Assembly (NCBI RefSeq): GCF_000237925.1
Contig: NC_031498.1
Location: 24,934,308 to 24,998,307, forward strand
Origin: Schistosoma mansoni
Taxonomy: Eukaryota > Platyhelminthes > Trematoda > Strigeidida > Schistosomatidae
Length of the DNA: 64,000 bases
Direction: 5' to 3'
The notes beneath the pieces are model-generated. The model searched no databases, was not told the origin of the DNA, and worked only from the letters and a program-made list of their open reading frames with translations. This document shows, in pieces, positions 35,301-46,829 of the stretch (within the stretch, counting starts at the first letter, position 1; the number at the start of each line of letters is the position of its first letter). A program made the position numbers and the translations under genes.

Positions 35301-38300
35301 TGAGCAGTTTTGAAATTACCCATTTATCAAGTACAGTTTTACGTACAAGTCTTCTAGTCATGTTTTTGTGTGAAACTACTCGTCTATCCTGACCAAAATA
35401 AACAGAATGAGTTCAAAACTTCAGTTCAGTAGTTGAGAATCAAATACTACAGTTTATTTATGTAAACATATAAACTTAAAAAGGGACATCAAAATAAATA
35501 TACGCCACACAATGAGAAAATGTGATTGTTAAGAAATAGTGAGATGAAGTTAATTATCATAAAAAAAACAGGAAGAAAATTGCAGCAGGACCTCCACAGG
35601 CTTCTTTTCTGAGCCATGTCTTATAAGGTCTCAAGCCATAGTGTTCGACTATCTCTAGGACCCCAACCAAGGGGGTCGTAAATGAGCAGCATATGCTAGT
35701 CCTATACAGCTTTCTTTCATAGCACGGCACCCGATCATATACTAACCACCTCTCCGCTTCTTCCAACTGTGAGGAGAGAGGTAAAGAAGTATTGACGAAA
35801 AAGGAAGCTATTTTTGGAACCCTGTTTCTCTTAATTCAAAGTCCGTAAAATACTAACATCTGGTTTTGTTCCTAGTTTATTATATAAATTATAAGCTTTC
35901 ATTTGATCTATTATTCACTGCCATACTCTTTTCTGTTCCAAAATTATTATACTTTGAACGTAATCTTTTGTTTCTCATCTTGCAACCCTATTGCCTAGTT
36001 TGCACTTAATTATATTTTTCTAATTCTTTGTGGGTTTCGATAATGTTAGTTATTTATTTATTCATATGCCTTTTTGTGTTAGTCTGAATCAGGAATAAAT
36101 CGAGCAGTGTTCCAGTCTATTTGTCCTCTCGCTTGCCAACTAATCAGATAATAGGATAGTTTTCTCTCTTCCCTCAAAGCCATTTAGTCACGAAGCCTAC
36201 CCGCGCATTACTAACCTCAAAGTTGAGGTAGATGCCCTATCGTGTTAAGGCCTCAAACCAGGTCGAGAAAAATTCTCTTCTGTACATTAGTGGGCAAACG
36301 GATCAAAGATGTAGCGCCATCCAATCCCAGCGTCGTCAAATAATGCAAGATGTGGAATTCGCTGGGAGGACATTTGTCGTGTATATCCGAGCCACCGAAA
36401 TCAGTGTTTCGAGATGGTGTCACTAGTTTAATTATTGTCACTACCAAGACCCACGTCGCTGTACTTCCGCATTATTAACATGGTATTGCCAGTGAATGTT
36501 AGCAATCCCTCGAGTGCAATGATGATTAAACGCAGATAGTCACTTAACATGCTGAATTTAGAGTGGTCTGGTGTCTCAAGCATGGAGCGAGATTGCTCTC
36601 ACCGACTCGTTGTGTTGACATAAGTGATGATATTATTTTATATATAGTGAAATCTTGAGCGGCTTATGTCAATGTGGTGTATCTTTGATCTTTTCATGAT
36701 GTTAATCTGGATGTAAAAGTTCGGGTCTACAACACGTCGGTTGTAATTAGGTTCTATTAGATTGTGGTTTAGTTATGAACACATATATATCTGTTACAGA
36801 TCTATGAAGTCAGTGAATTATTAGTTTCAGTCACTCAAAGAGGTTACTGACTTCCACTTTTAAGTTTCTAGAATGATAGGAACCAGTGCATTATGACCTT
36901 GACCGACATTTAATTATCAATGTTCGTCACCCCGTTCATATCTGGTTGCTAGCCTGTTTTTTCTCTCGATTACACTCAGACATATATAATAATTCATCAT
37001 TTTATGATGTAATTTACAGCTTCTTCGACAGTCTGGTATATACACTGAACATGCAATTATCATAATTGATCGTGAACAAGGAGGACCTGCTTATTTAAAA
37101 GATCAGAATATTAGAATTACCAGGTACTTTATAGTGTTTTTTTCTTGATGTAACCGTTTTCTATTTAGTGAAGTTGGTCTTTGTTACTTGAGTATGATTC
37201 CAACTGTAATTAATAAAATCGATATGATTCTTGTCTGATTATGATGCTAGTATGTATTCAGTGTAGATTAGAAACTGCAGTCATTGTGAGTAAAATGTTC
37301 CAATTACTTCATGAAGTTGGCTGATCAACGTTTATCTAGTTTAAGAAATTTAATTGTTAAACGTAGTAATAAGTCTGTATTGATGAATTTATTTCATTCA
37401 TTTCATTTTCTCATGTATTCAAACAATCAGCTGATAAGCAAAGATGGATAGTGGCTAGCAGTGGAATCCAGGACTTGCGTTTCGTCCTATTTGGGACTCG
37501 TCAGCTGGATGTACCTGCATCTCAGAGTAGATGTTCAATCTGGGACGCAATGGCGTTTGGAGCGAAAGGTACTGGAAAGAATGCTTTGCTCCAATGTTCG
37601 TTTAGGTACAGAAAATTGAGGGTGTTTATAGCATTCCAGATGAAATCGGGTTTTGGTGGGCTATCCATCGGTGCCTAGCTGGAGGTGGAGTGGCAAAACC
37701 AAAATGTGACATCAGTCTATAAAGTCACTGACTATTGCTCTGAGCCATGTTGATAAGCACAAACTCTATTTGAACTCCTCACAACTATCGTAACCAATGA
37801 TTAAAGGCTTAGAGTAGTCCTCAATGACACGAACGCATTCGCTCTTTATCTTCTCATAGATCTTGAGTTTCAAAATGATCCTATACTTTTCTTTTTCATG
37901 AATTCCTTCTCTCTTCTCGAATCATTATCATTATATACACCGATTCGATTGCTACATATTTGCTCAAATTTCAATCTATGTACGCATTTGTTTATATTCG
38001 TCATAAGCTTATTCACATACATATATAAATGTATTTTTCTTATATTCTAGTTTATTCACGTTAACTGAATTATTAGAGATTTTACATCAAGAAAATCGTA
38101 TTACTAAAGAACAGTTTGATGAAACTATTTTATTTCTTCATAGTTCACCAAAACCTGAGGTAACATAATGGTTTATACTGACAACTTTTTAAAAAAATGT
38201 TTTGTTTTAACATATAAATATTTGTACAAAGGGGCACCAGATATATATGTGCCAAACAAATCTCATTCGATTTGTGTGAGGGCTGTGATACTGCCCAGGT

Positions 38301-41300
38301 GCCCAGACTGAGGCAGGTTGTTTTCTTAGGGGGTCACACCCAGAGCCTTTAACCTAAAGGTCTGATCCACAAGGCAGTGGCCCAACGTAGGGAGATACAG
38401 TCCCATAATAGCCGGTGACCAACAATAGGTTCATACGCCATTTGTTCCCTCAGGATACTGGAGTCCATGTGCACCATTGGTTTGGAATCAGGTTTATCCA
38501 ACTCCCTTAAATTACTTTTTTGTATCAACCAACCCTTTTAAAGCGCTGGACATTCGCTTTTCATCCTCTCACTTTCGTAAACAACAGAAATGCCACGAGA
38601 AGACAGTGAGTAGGACTTCCCTGTCAGAGGCTATATACACGTGACCATGTGAGAGGGAGAGTGGCTTCTCCCCACTCTCGGCCGTACCAGGCCATCGGGG
38701 GCTTTTCTTAGGAATTACTAATCAGTAGTTACTAATTGTTGAAATACAACTTGTATTCATGAAAAATACTGAATGTTACATATTGTCTGTCATACTGTAA
38801 GGGCACAATGACTAATGGTTGTTTAACAGAAGTTAGTTGCTATTATAAACTACACATATATTGCATTGTCTTGATAAACCTTTTATTTCGTTAATTTTAT
38901 TATTTAGTAGTAAGTTTATAAAAAGCTAGGGATGGACAAAGTGAAATGTGACATCAACCCATGAAGTTATTGACTCTTGGTCTGAGCCATGTAGGTAGTT
39001 GCACACCACTTGTTTGGGGTTCACGTAATAAGTGTGACCAGTGGTTGATGATCGTTCGCCATAGCGCAGATGTAATTACATTTTTTAAATCTTGCTTTGG
39101 ATCTTGATTTCCAGTATTCCTTTGTATAACTTTGTATCCTGTTTCTTTGAACAACGTTCTCAATGTTTAGTCTTTCTCATTGTTATTGCCATCATATTAT
39201 TTCAATTCTCTTGTTATTTATCTTGTTGATTTCATCCCATTGTACTATTGTGTTCAACGCACACTTGTCTTAGACCATATGTTGATGGTTACCAACTGGA
39301 CTGTTTTCATTTCTAAAAGTGTGTAACTCAAGGAATATTACTTCACATTGTTTTTTTTATCTTAGATATGTAAGATATTAACTAATAATCTTCACAATTC
39401 CTTCGTTGTCAATTATTGTGTATTACCACTAGTTTTTCAATGACATTTCTTTTGTTAGGTCCCATCTGAATTGAAATTTACATGTTCTCAATTGGATCGA
39501 TTGAATCAGATTATCCAATCAAAACAATCACGTTTATGTGTAGCTATGGATATTTTAGATCCAATTAAATTACTTCAATTAACCGATGAAATAGGGTCAG
39601 AAGTTTGTGCTATCAAATTGCATTTAGATATTTTATTGTCTAACACAAATCCTGAAATGATTATTCAAGGTCTATGTAATCTATCTGTGAAACATGGATT
39701 TTTAATTATTGAGGATAGGTAAGTTATAGAATGCTGCTAAATCATTTGTTTATTTTTAATTTTCATTGTAGTTTACTCTTGAATTCTTTTGCATAAGCAA
39801 TACATGTAACATACAATGCGTATTCATAAAATATCTGTTGAAAACCGTATAGTTTTGTTGTAAGTTCCACTGTTTATTGTCAATGTTTATCTTTTCTCTT
39901 TCTCCAAATGTAAAGCGTTACCTCAGGATTGACTTACGTCACCGTCTGAATTAATGATGGGGAGTTAAGTAGTTGAACGCATCGATCGCTTCGCTTATCT
40001 TGGGAGTCTCATCAGGACTGATGGTCTGGTGTCTGATGAACTCTCGGCACGAATTCAGTAGTCTCCACTGGCTTTTGCCAACTTGCACCACATATGGCAT
40101 AGGCGAGATATCCGTAGTCCAACCAAAGGGCAAGTTTACTGCACAATAGTTCGCTTTGTTTTACTTTATAGACGTGAAACATGGTCATTAAGAGTAGAGG
40201 ATATTTTCAGGTTACTTGTGTTCGATCATAAGTGTCCATGAAACACTGTTCGTGTATTTTGGGACCACAGAGTAAGCAATACCTGGGTTAGGAATAGATT
40301 CCTAGGTAAAGATGACGAGTCGATTGATGAGGTAGTAAGTCTTCAGCTGAGGTGGTTAGGACATGTGTTACGTAAGCCAAACTACCACCGACCTCGACGG
40401 GCGATGTCTTCTGGTGCAGGAACAGGTTGGAAAAATGCTAGGGATGGCCAAGCCATAACATAACATCAGTCCATTAAGTCATTGACAAGTGAACTCAGCC
40501 ATAGGGGTAGGCATGATTATCGTAAACAATAGTTAGAGACTTTGAATGACATGGCTCAAAGTCATTTGCAATAGCTCAGGTGTATCAGTTCTTTGTTCTC
40601 CCCCAAATTCTGGGATTCTAAATTCTTCATAACCTTTTTTTGTTCTTGTTCCTCTAATTTACATTTTCTTTCCGAGTCCAGGTTCGATCATTCGATCCGT
40701 CAAGTGTTCGGATGCACTTAACATAACATCCGTCAACCCTTCATTTTATGCTGGTTGGGACTCTTCATTGTTCTTCATAGGAACCGAACCTACATCACCT
40801 ACTGTTACAGTTAGCAATGCTGCTACTGTTCTGTTGACTGACATCCTATGGGATTCGAATCGGCTTTCATCACTATCACAGTCAGAAACGTTATCATTAA
40901 GCTACTTGGGTCGGTTTGTGACTGACCTAAGTAAATACTGTTATTAAGCTGTGCTTTTCTCCATTCGTCTGTACTTTCACTGTTGTAGACTACGTAGAAT
41001 AATAAACACCAATACGCTAGTATTTAAGTGAGATAGAATTTCACGATTAGTTAAACAATTCGTAGTTTAAGCCATTACATTTCACTACGTTCTTATAATT
41101 GCAATATTTAGTGTTATTATTCTTTATTGTGTAAAGGAAATTGGCTGATATTGGTCAAACAGTATACAATCAATTATTGCACGGTGTTTATAGGATTGCT
41201 GAATGGTGTGATATGATTACAGTACATTGTTTACCTGGTCCCGGTTTATTTGATGCTTTTCGTAAAGTAAATAAAAAGTTACTAGAAAATGGAAAACAAC

Positions 41301-44300
41301 ATCAAATAGCAGCATTAGTAGTGGCTGAAATGAGTTGTCAAGTAAGTGAGATAGTAATAATAATAATGGTTATTATTATAAATCGGTTCACTAGGTACAC
41401 TTGGATTCGAACGATACTCTAATTGTAATAGCTAATGATACTACCCGATAGCTCAAACAGACGTAGTTGGATCAAGGTTATAATGTTCTATTTAGTGGCC
41501 GGAAGCCGAATATCTAGTAATCTTCTGACTATGTGAATGACTAAACTTTCTTATATGAGTCGATAGATTGGATCTATGACTGTGAAACATTCTCGATGAG
41601 TACAATAAACTTCCTTAATTAACATGATATCATTATTATTATTGTCTCAATAACCTTGGCATAACATTCCTCGTTTTTTATATTATGTCTACATGATTCT
41701 CCTTTATTAGTTGTTCAATTTCCACTTTCATTTCTTTCGTATTCGTTCTTTCTCTTTGTGTATTACACTATTCTACTTGAGATATTGGAGAAGATTTTGG
41801 TAGAGTTTCGTTCGTTGAGCTGGATGCTTTAACACCAGTCAAACTGATCAGCAAGAACGAATTTAAATATAAAAAATAATAAACATATCTTACCACATAT
41901 AAAGGATATATCAGAAATCAAATGAGTATCTAAGCCGTTTGGATTAGATGTAGGACGTGAACCAAAAAGTCATTTCAATCAATCCTATGCAAACCAAAGG
42001 ACGAAATAACAAAAGAAAAGAAGCCAAATACCATTTACTTGACAAATTGTTCCAACTGCGAGAAACAAAATCGGACAAAGTAGATACCCTCATCGTCGTC
42101 TGTATGAACATCAACTAGCTGTCCAACTCCATGCTGTATTTTCGCTTATATTAATGCATGTGAATAATTATGGACATAAGTTCGACTGGAAAAATGCAGA
42201 TGGCGATAGGTTACAGGCAAACAATAACCAGCCAAGTTCAAGGTTGGCAAGACAAGCTGTTAGCTATATGTGGGGAAATACGAATAATTCATCTCTACCT
42301 GAAGTTCGTGTTGATCATGTTGTTCAGAAGAACAATGAAAGTTTCATGATTAAACTATTCATTTCAAAGAACGAAACTCCACTAAAACCATACTAATAGC
42401 TTGTTATTCCCAATTATTTTGGAACGTCTCTCCATTGTAATCTATCGATATTCCTAAGCATTTAGATGTTGTCTCTATTGTTTGGTGTATTTTATTGTTG
42501 AAATTGTACTTTCCTATCATTCTTATTAGCTAGCCTTTAGTACATCTGTCATTCGTTGAAACTATTTATTCGAAATCAATTCTCTATTAGATGAAGCCTC
42601 AGTTGACAACTTTCTTTTTGGCAAAATATAATTGTGTTTATAACTCTTGTATAAGTTGTCAAAGTGGCACGAATGTTTAAGCATCGACCTTGACAACATG
42701 GATGATTTCTTCACTCACAATAACCAACACACACACACACACACTTGTATTCCATCATGTTATCTTGAAACACCACAAGATTTGTGTCCTGTTTTGTTTA
42801 CCCTATATGATTCGCATTCAACCATTCAATAATGAACGAAGTTCTTGAAGATGTTCTGTCAATTAATAACCTAGGTGATCACATTATAATTGAATCGATA
42901 GAATTCGGTCATCATTAAGGAGTAGACGACAACGTTTCATAGACTTATCATTACTCTATGACTGAACAATGCAGGTGTTAATTTTTATTTTCTTTTACAT
43001 ATATACATATGTATTTATAGGGGGCTTTGACAACTGATTCGTATCAGAATCAATGTATTAGTTTGATTAAAACGAATACTGATATCATTGGCGGTTTCGT
43101 AGCTCAACATCCTATCTCAGGAATCAATATTTGTTCTTCAAATATTTTCTATTGGGTACCAGGTAATGGTTTCTGTCATATTTTCACAATACCTATGTTC
43201 AATCTGTAGTTATATAATGACATAATGTAATATATATAAATTATAGTATGATTATCGTAGAATATACACCGTAATAGTAATCATATCTTGCAAGCAAAGA
43301 GTGATGTTCAGTCATTAGTGTAACAAAGGCATAAGTACGCTTATAAAGCGATATAGTTACAGTTTCATCGGTGTCTTAGAATGATAGATATTGAATAGGA
43401 AGGAGCAGTTAAAATTTGCTGAAGGAAACTAGGATTCCATGTATTGAAGAGAGATTTAGAACCCGTTACAGGATACTTGCGACGAAGATAAAGAGTGCAG
43501 AGTAATTACAATGATTACCGTGATAGATGTCTTGTCGTACATGTACTTGAATGTTTTGTAACATATCAATTTAGATAGTTTATATTCAAATTAATCAAGG
43601 ATTTTATGTACATCTTTGCTGATTGACTTACTGACATTCTTTCAGTAACCAGCTGAATGATAAAATCAGGTAAGTATTTGAGATTAAATAAAAAGTGTAT
43701 TGAGATTCATGAAAAAAGCTTATAATAAAGTCAACAAATACGATATCATCATAAAGGGAGTTCATTTTTGTATTGACCACTTGAATCTTCCCTTTGATGT
43801 TCAGTTCTGCAGTTGATTATCAGTCTCTTATTGGCATATATGCATCCTGCTCAGATTGCTTTAAATCACAAACATTATAAGCAGAGATGGATAGTGGTTA
43901 GCAGTGGAATCCAGGACGCACGTTTCGCCCTACTTGGGACTTGTCAACGGAATGTACCTGCATCCCATAGTTGATGTTCACTCCGTGACTTGACCCCAGT
44001 ACAGTTCGCTTCAAACGCCACTGCGTTATCTACTTAGCTACTGAGTCCAAAAGTTTAGTAATTATACTCGATAATAACAATGTCCATACTGTTCAAACAT
44101 CCCGACATGAAATAAAATTACTGTTAGTTTTTCAAAGTCTCAAGTTGAAAATCTTTGAACCGTAAATAAAAGTTCATGTTAAACACCATACAGTTCAGTG
44201 TTTACTTACTATTTTGATTTGTTAAGAAGTTATGAATGAAACAATTATCTCGGTTGCTGCTCATCGAGTCTATTGAGCCGTTCATTTGGTCCACCTATCA

Positions 44301-45317
44301 ATTGTATAATAAAGAAATCCAGTTGTCGTTTTTTTGTAATAGGCGTTCATTACGTATCATCTACTATCGAAGCACCATCCAGTCAGTCGTAAGCAACATG
44401 GAACCTAGCACATATTTGCATCGGTTCGAGTCGCCTTACTTCATCAACACACCTAAATGAAAATTTGATGGCTAGTGCCAGAGTAGTAAAAGTAGCAATC
44501 ATACTGGTGGTAGTAAAAAATATTAAGCATAGAGAATCTGGTTCGATTAGAAAGAATGAAGTCATGAAGTAAAAAGTATAAGTATCACAAGACAAAGAGT
44601 GAATCTATCCATTCTGAGTGATTCCATTCCATGTCGTCTAATGTCTTTAATGATTGATCATGATAATCATGTGGACCCTTATCGTGTAGTTTACATCTAC
44701 CTACACATCTCAGTTCAGTAGTCATGGACTGATCCTTGGTCGAAGTAAGGGAACATCTAGCTTTCTCCCAAACTAATATACCAGCCAACATCGCCTTAAA
44801 TGCTGATTGAACATACATATGGAATTACTTATCCACGCCATCTCACACTCAGAACCTTCTGTTCTTATATAGAGCAATCAGCTTCTCAACCACTGAACTG
44901 AAATCTGATGATTCACATTTCAGATTTCATTAGGTTCACGATGTATCACAACGATTATCCAGTGTCACCTGGGTGATGATTATTTCATTCCTCACATAAG
45001 CAGACGTCACTGACCATGATTTCTTGCTTGAAAAAATATTCCCCACCGTTTCTTGTTTGCTATATATAATGATACCTCAAATTTTAGTTTTTGAGAATTA
45101 TTACTTTTAATATCATTCTCTTGTTACTTTAACAGGTGTAAAACTTGTTAATTTCAATGATGATCTAGGCCAAAATTACAATACACCTGAACAAGTCAAG
45201 AAACGTTTTACAACTACATCTTCATCATCTATTGTAATGATTGTTGGCAGAGGAATAACTGAATCAGAGAATATTCGTCAAGAAGCTACAAATTATCGTT
45301 TAGCGTCCATTCAATAA
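29358..45317 (+). CDS. UMPS: UMP synthase (OPRT plus OMP decarboxylase), 9 exons
   Basis: Exons: 29358-29492, 31574-31666, 34835-34996, 37020-37123, 38051-38159, 39459-39718, 41137-41341, 43021-43162 and 45136-45317. They total 1392 nt, or 463 residues plus stop. The protein converts orotate and PRPP to OMP, then OMP to UMP, the last two steps of de novo pyrimidine synthesis in the cytosol. Residues 1-200 are orotate phosphoribosyltransferase: SGIISPIYIDLR, CGVPYAALPIA, RKEAKSYGT, and the PRPP loop VIIEDVITSGSSV at 113-125. Residues 202-463 are OMP decarboxylase: D232 (CVAMD), K254 (AIKLHLDIL), then D287, K289 and D292 in EDRKLADIG, and the phosphate loop IVGRGITES. Family spacing is kept. 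The C-terminus is about 16 residues shorter than in human UMPS (480). The ATG is the first before the conserved FYDMGVVKFG start. AATAAA overlaps the stop codon, with others downstream. Confidence 0.96.
29640..29835 (-). mobile_element. LTR fossil fragment, same family as 59607-59909
   Basis: Resembles 59607-59909 over its right two thirds and shares the end GTAACCCACACCACA. Partial and old. It lies in UMPS intron 1. Confidence 0.6.
31290..31480 (+). repeat. Sm-alpha-like unit, degenerate
   Basis: Head TCAGTAGCTGAGTGGAT, then AAGTCCCGGGGTGAA, a decayed hammerhead (GGTGATTCTCAATTGGGAC, then AAAACGTGG) and the flank CACTGCTACTCACATTCCAT. In UMPS intron 1, 94 bp before exon 2. The ribozyme core is lost. 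Confidence 0.7.
32378..32945 (+). mobile_element. Possible LTR-like fossil
   Basis: Bounded by TGTTATATCG and GGATATAACA, an inverted end pair of the TG...CA type. Contains TTTATATAAG (TATA-like) near 32597 and AATAAA-type motifs near 32810. No matching target duplication was found, so this is only a candidate. Confidence 0.25.
33155..33493 (+). mobile_element. 5'-truncated LINE, CTGA-tailed family
   Basis: A 339-bp insertion in UMPS intron 2, flanked by the perfect 12-bp duplication ATTTATATTAGT (33143-33154 and 33494-33505). Carries only the LINE C-terminus and 3' UTR, ending GTAGCTGACTGACTG. Confidence 0.92.
33795..34640 (-). mobile_element. LINE 3' fragment, CTGA-tailed family, inverted
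   Basis: In UMPS intron 2. On the minus strand it reads LTSPNGLVSEEISARIQKT, FANLNHLWRRRDISLSIK, LRMPEHRLPRRAMLTTVGGG and GWGPRGYRNQWLETLYDMAQ, then the 3' UTR. Its last 340 bp are nearly identical to 33155-33493 in opposite orientation. Confidence 0.9.
35448..36520 (-). mobile_element. LINE 3' relic sharing the 520-bp family tail
   Basis: In UMPS intron 3. The minus strand reads FRWLGYTRQMSSQRIPHLAL near 36400-36340 and, after an interruption at about 35800-36260, GWKKRRGG near 35765 and further LINE C-terminus. It then ends in GTGTGGCGTATATTT and TACATAAATAAAC, a tail also found in the 520-bp family and at 60344-60408. Heavily broken. Confidence 0.65.
35800..36260 (-). repeat. Merlin-associated repeat nested in a LINE
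   Basis: On the minus strand it parallels 47630-48075: TTAACACGATAGG, GAAGAGAGAAAACTAT, GGAACAGAAAAGAGTATGGC, ACAAAACCAGATGTTAGT and AATAGCTT appear in the same order. In the other copy these blocks follow a Merlin transposase relic, so this may be a non-autonomous derivative. The exact ends were not resolved. Confidence 0.6.
37438..37582 (-). repeat. Sm-alpha-like fragment with internal inversion
   Basis: In UMPS intron 4. The left part (to about 37553) is the ribozyme region on the minus strand. It then switches to plus-orientation head sequence (AATGGCGTTTGGAGCGAAAG). The rest of the unit is missing. Confidence 0.75.
37463..37513 (-). ncRNA. Hammerhead ribozyme, intact
   Basis: On the minus strand: stem I ATCCAG / CTGGAT (six perfect pairs), core CTGACGAG, stem II GTCC / GGAC with loop CAAATA, CGAAA, a two-pair stem III closed by a GCAA tetraloop (AC-GCAA-GT), and the cleavage triplet GTC. 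This is the best hammerhead in the window and has every core base. It is antisense to UMPS. Confidence 0.88.
37675..37870 (+). repeat. LINE C-terminal fragment (CTGA family)
   Basis: Diverged match to the C-terminal coding part: GGCAAAACCAAAATGTGACA, GAGCCATGTTGATAAGC and AACTATCGTAACCAATG. Confidence 0.5.
38200..38701 (-). repeat. 520-bp retroposon family, near full-length
   Basis: Starts at TTTTAACATATAAATATTTG about 40 bp after the donor of UMPS exon 5 and ends GTACCAGGCCATCGGGGGC. No target duplication is visible. Confidence 0.85.
38935..39180 (+). repeat. LINE C-terminal fragment (CTGA family)
   Basis: Shows GGGATGGACAAAGTGAAATG, ATCAACCCATGAAGTTATTG and GTCTGAGCCATGTAGGTAG, matching the C-terminal coding part. 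Strongly diverged. Confidence 0.5.
39905..40680 (+). mobile_element. LINE 3' relic, CTGA-tailed family
   Basis: In UMPS intron 6. Conceptual translation gives RIDRFAYLGSLIRTDGLVSD, WSLRVEDIFRLLVFDH, LRWLGHVLRKPNYHRPRRAM, TGWKNARDGQAIT and ETLNDMAQS. Several stops and shifts. The CTGA tail is missing. Confidence 0.8.
40840..40935 (-). repeat. tRNA-like SINE fragment, uncertain
   Basis: The minus strand has AAGTAGCTTAATGATAACG (box A-like) and CCGATTCGAATCCCATAGG (box B-like). Only the promoter-like head was recognised. Confidence 0.35.
41875..42410 (+). mobile_element. Penelope-like element fragment, GIY-YIG region
   Basis: In UMPS intron 7. Partial translations resemble the end of the reverse transcriptase and the start of the GIY-YIG endonuclease of Penelope-like elements: PKDEITKEKKPNTIYLTNC, SNCEKQ, RRLYEHQLAVQLH and HVNNYGHKFDWKN. 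Broken and 5'-truncated. Confidence 0.65.
42726..42744 (+). repeat. CA microsatellite
   Basis: About nine CA units in UMPS intron 7. Confidence 0.85.
43795..44052 (-). repeat. Sm-alpha-like unit, near complete
   Basis: Minus-strand copy in UMPS intron 8 with head (CAGTAGCTAAGTAGATAACG), ribozyme region (43907-43955) and 3' body down to GAACATCAAAGGGAAGATTC. The hammerhead core reads TTGACAAG, so it should be inactive. Here, unlike 20662 and 53560, the parts are collinear. Confidence 0.8.
44385..44820 (-). repeat. LINE 3' fragment (CTGA family), old
   Basis: The plus strand begins CAGTCAGTCGTAAGCAACAT, TGCATCGGTTCGAGTCGCC, and continues into the C-terminal coding part (GAATCTATCCATTCTGAGTG, GATTGATCATGATAATCATG). 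Diverged. Confidence 0.6.
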
Positions 45318-46829
45318 ATTCAATGGGTATATATATAATATGGGTGTTGGTTATTTTTCTAATTACAACCAATCAAATTTCAAAACACAACAACAAGTTT
45401 TAAATATCACTCAAATCGGTTCGAGATTGTTTTTTTCTTTTCGATGAGATATACAATACATACGTTTGGTGCTTTTGTAGTTGAGTTTGGTGAATAATTC
45501 ATTTTCAGAAAACATTGTTGAATAGGGTATTACATTATTTCATTTTAGATAAGGGTTTACTTTTGCCGATGATACAATGAATGGTTTAAGATATTTCTTT
45601 TCTCTCTCTCTCTCGAGTATACTGCGACAACAAATTATTACGATAATGAGACTAGTCACATTGTGTAGTGAACGAACACTCAGGTGGAGAAGATCAGTTT
45701 ATTGTTTAAAGCACAATTACACATCTTAGAATTGTCTCTTACACGCTTCATTGTTCCTTTATTCCTGTCGTCATCTTGATTACTTTTAGTTTACTTCTCT
45801 TCATCTCAATCTTTCAAACTTTCGCTTGTAGAGATTCCACTTCCTAACGGTGTTACATACTACTTATATCTGCATCATTTTACGTTTAGGATATTAGAGT
45901 GAGGAGTATTAGGTTTAGCAGTAATAAAGATAAAATATCACATATGTTATGTGTTAGGCTGAAGTGATACACTGAAGATCAAAGTAATTGGCGACAAGAC
46001 TGAACAACCATTAAACTGAGTAGAAGTTATCCCTCACCTGAACCTTCAAGCGACTATAGTAAGAAAGAAATCCATACAACCCCGAGACAAACAATACGGT
46101 GAATAAAAGTATAATGCAGTAAGAAAAATACTACCTATAGAGCATAATGTATACACCAAGTGCTAGATGAGGTCGTCGATGATAAATTTCACTGAATTCT
46201 AACAGGAACTATAGCCTTTCAAAATGCAAAGGTGACTAATAAGCAAATTTTGAGACCCAATGCAAGTCATTGGTATGTCGGACACTTCAATAAACCAGAG
46301 CGAACTAAATAGAAATATCAAGAACATGAAAAAACACCTCCAGAACTAGTCCACGAAATAATAAATTAAGTTACAAAAAAGATTATAACAAAGGACGACT
46401 ACTGAGAAGATTTAAACAAATCAGTTCACATTGGGTAGATGCGGATGCATTTAGTTTTAAAATTTTTGATCCCTTTAATAATCATAAACAAACCAGACGA
46501 CTCAGTAAGTCACATAGACTGCACGAACATATATAAGTAAAGTCATTGACAACAATTAACATCAACTTAAGATTATCAGTCTGGTAATTTAGACAGGAAG
46601 TTATTAACGTAAGTTACTTCGTTCAATGCGCTATGACCTTGTAGCGTTTACATGTTCACCGTTCACTCAGCTAACAGGTCAGTTTCACTGGTAACTGCGA
46701 GATCAATGCACATACATCAAACTTCGTTCAACAGAAACAGCGAACTACTTGTCACTTCGCATCTGCGTATACCTATATCAAACTATGGTGTTGACTGTCA
46801 TTTGCAATTGGCATAATTCCAATGTGGAA
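45318..46829. other. UMPS 3' flank
   Basis: AATAAA motifs at 45314 and near 45922 are possible polyadenylation signals. A CT microsatellite lies at about 45600-45615 and an LTR fossil fragment at 45664-45880. Nothing else was recognised. Confidence 0.45.
45664..45880 (-). mobile_element. LTR fossil fragment, same family as 59607-59909
   Basis: Begins TGTAGTGAACGAACAC like the copy at 59607 and keeps GTTACATACTACTTATAT near its other end; the terminal CACACCACA is missing. Old and partial. Confidence 0.5.
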
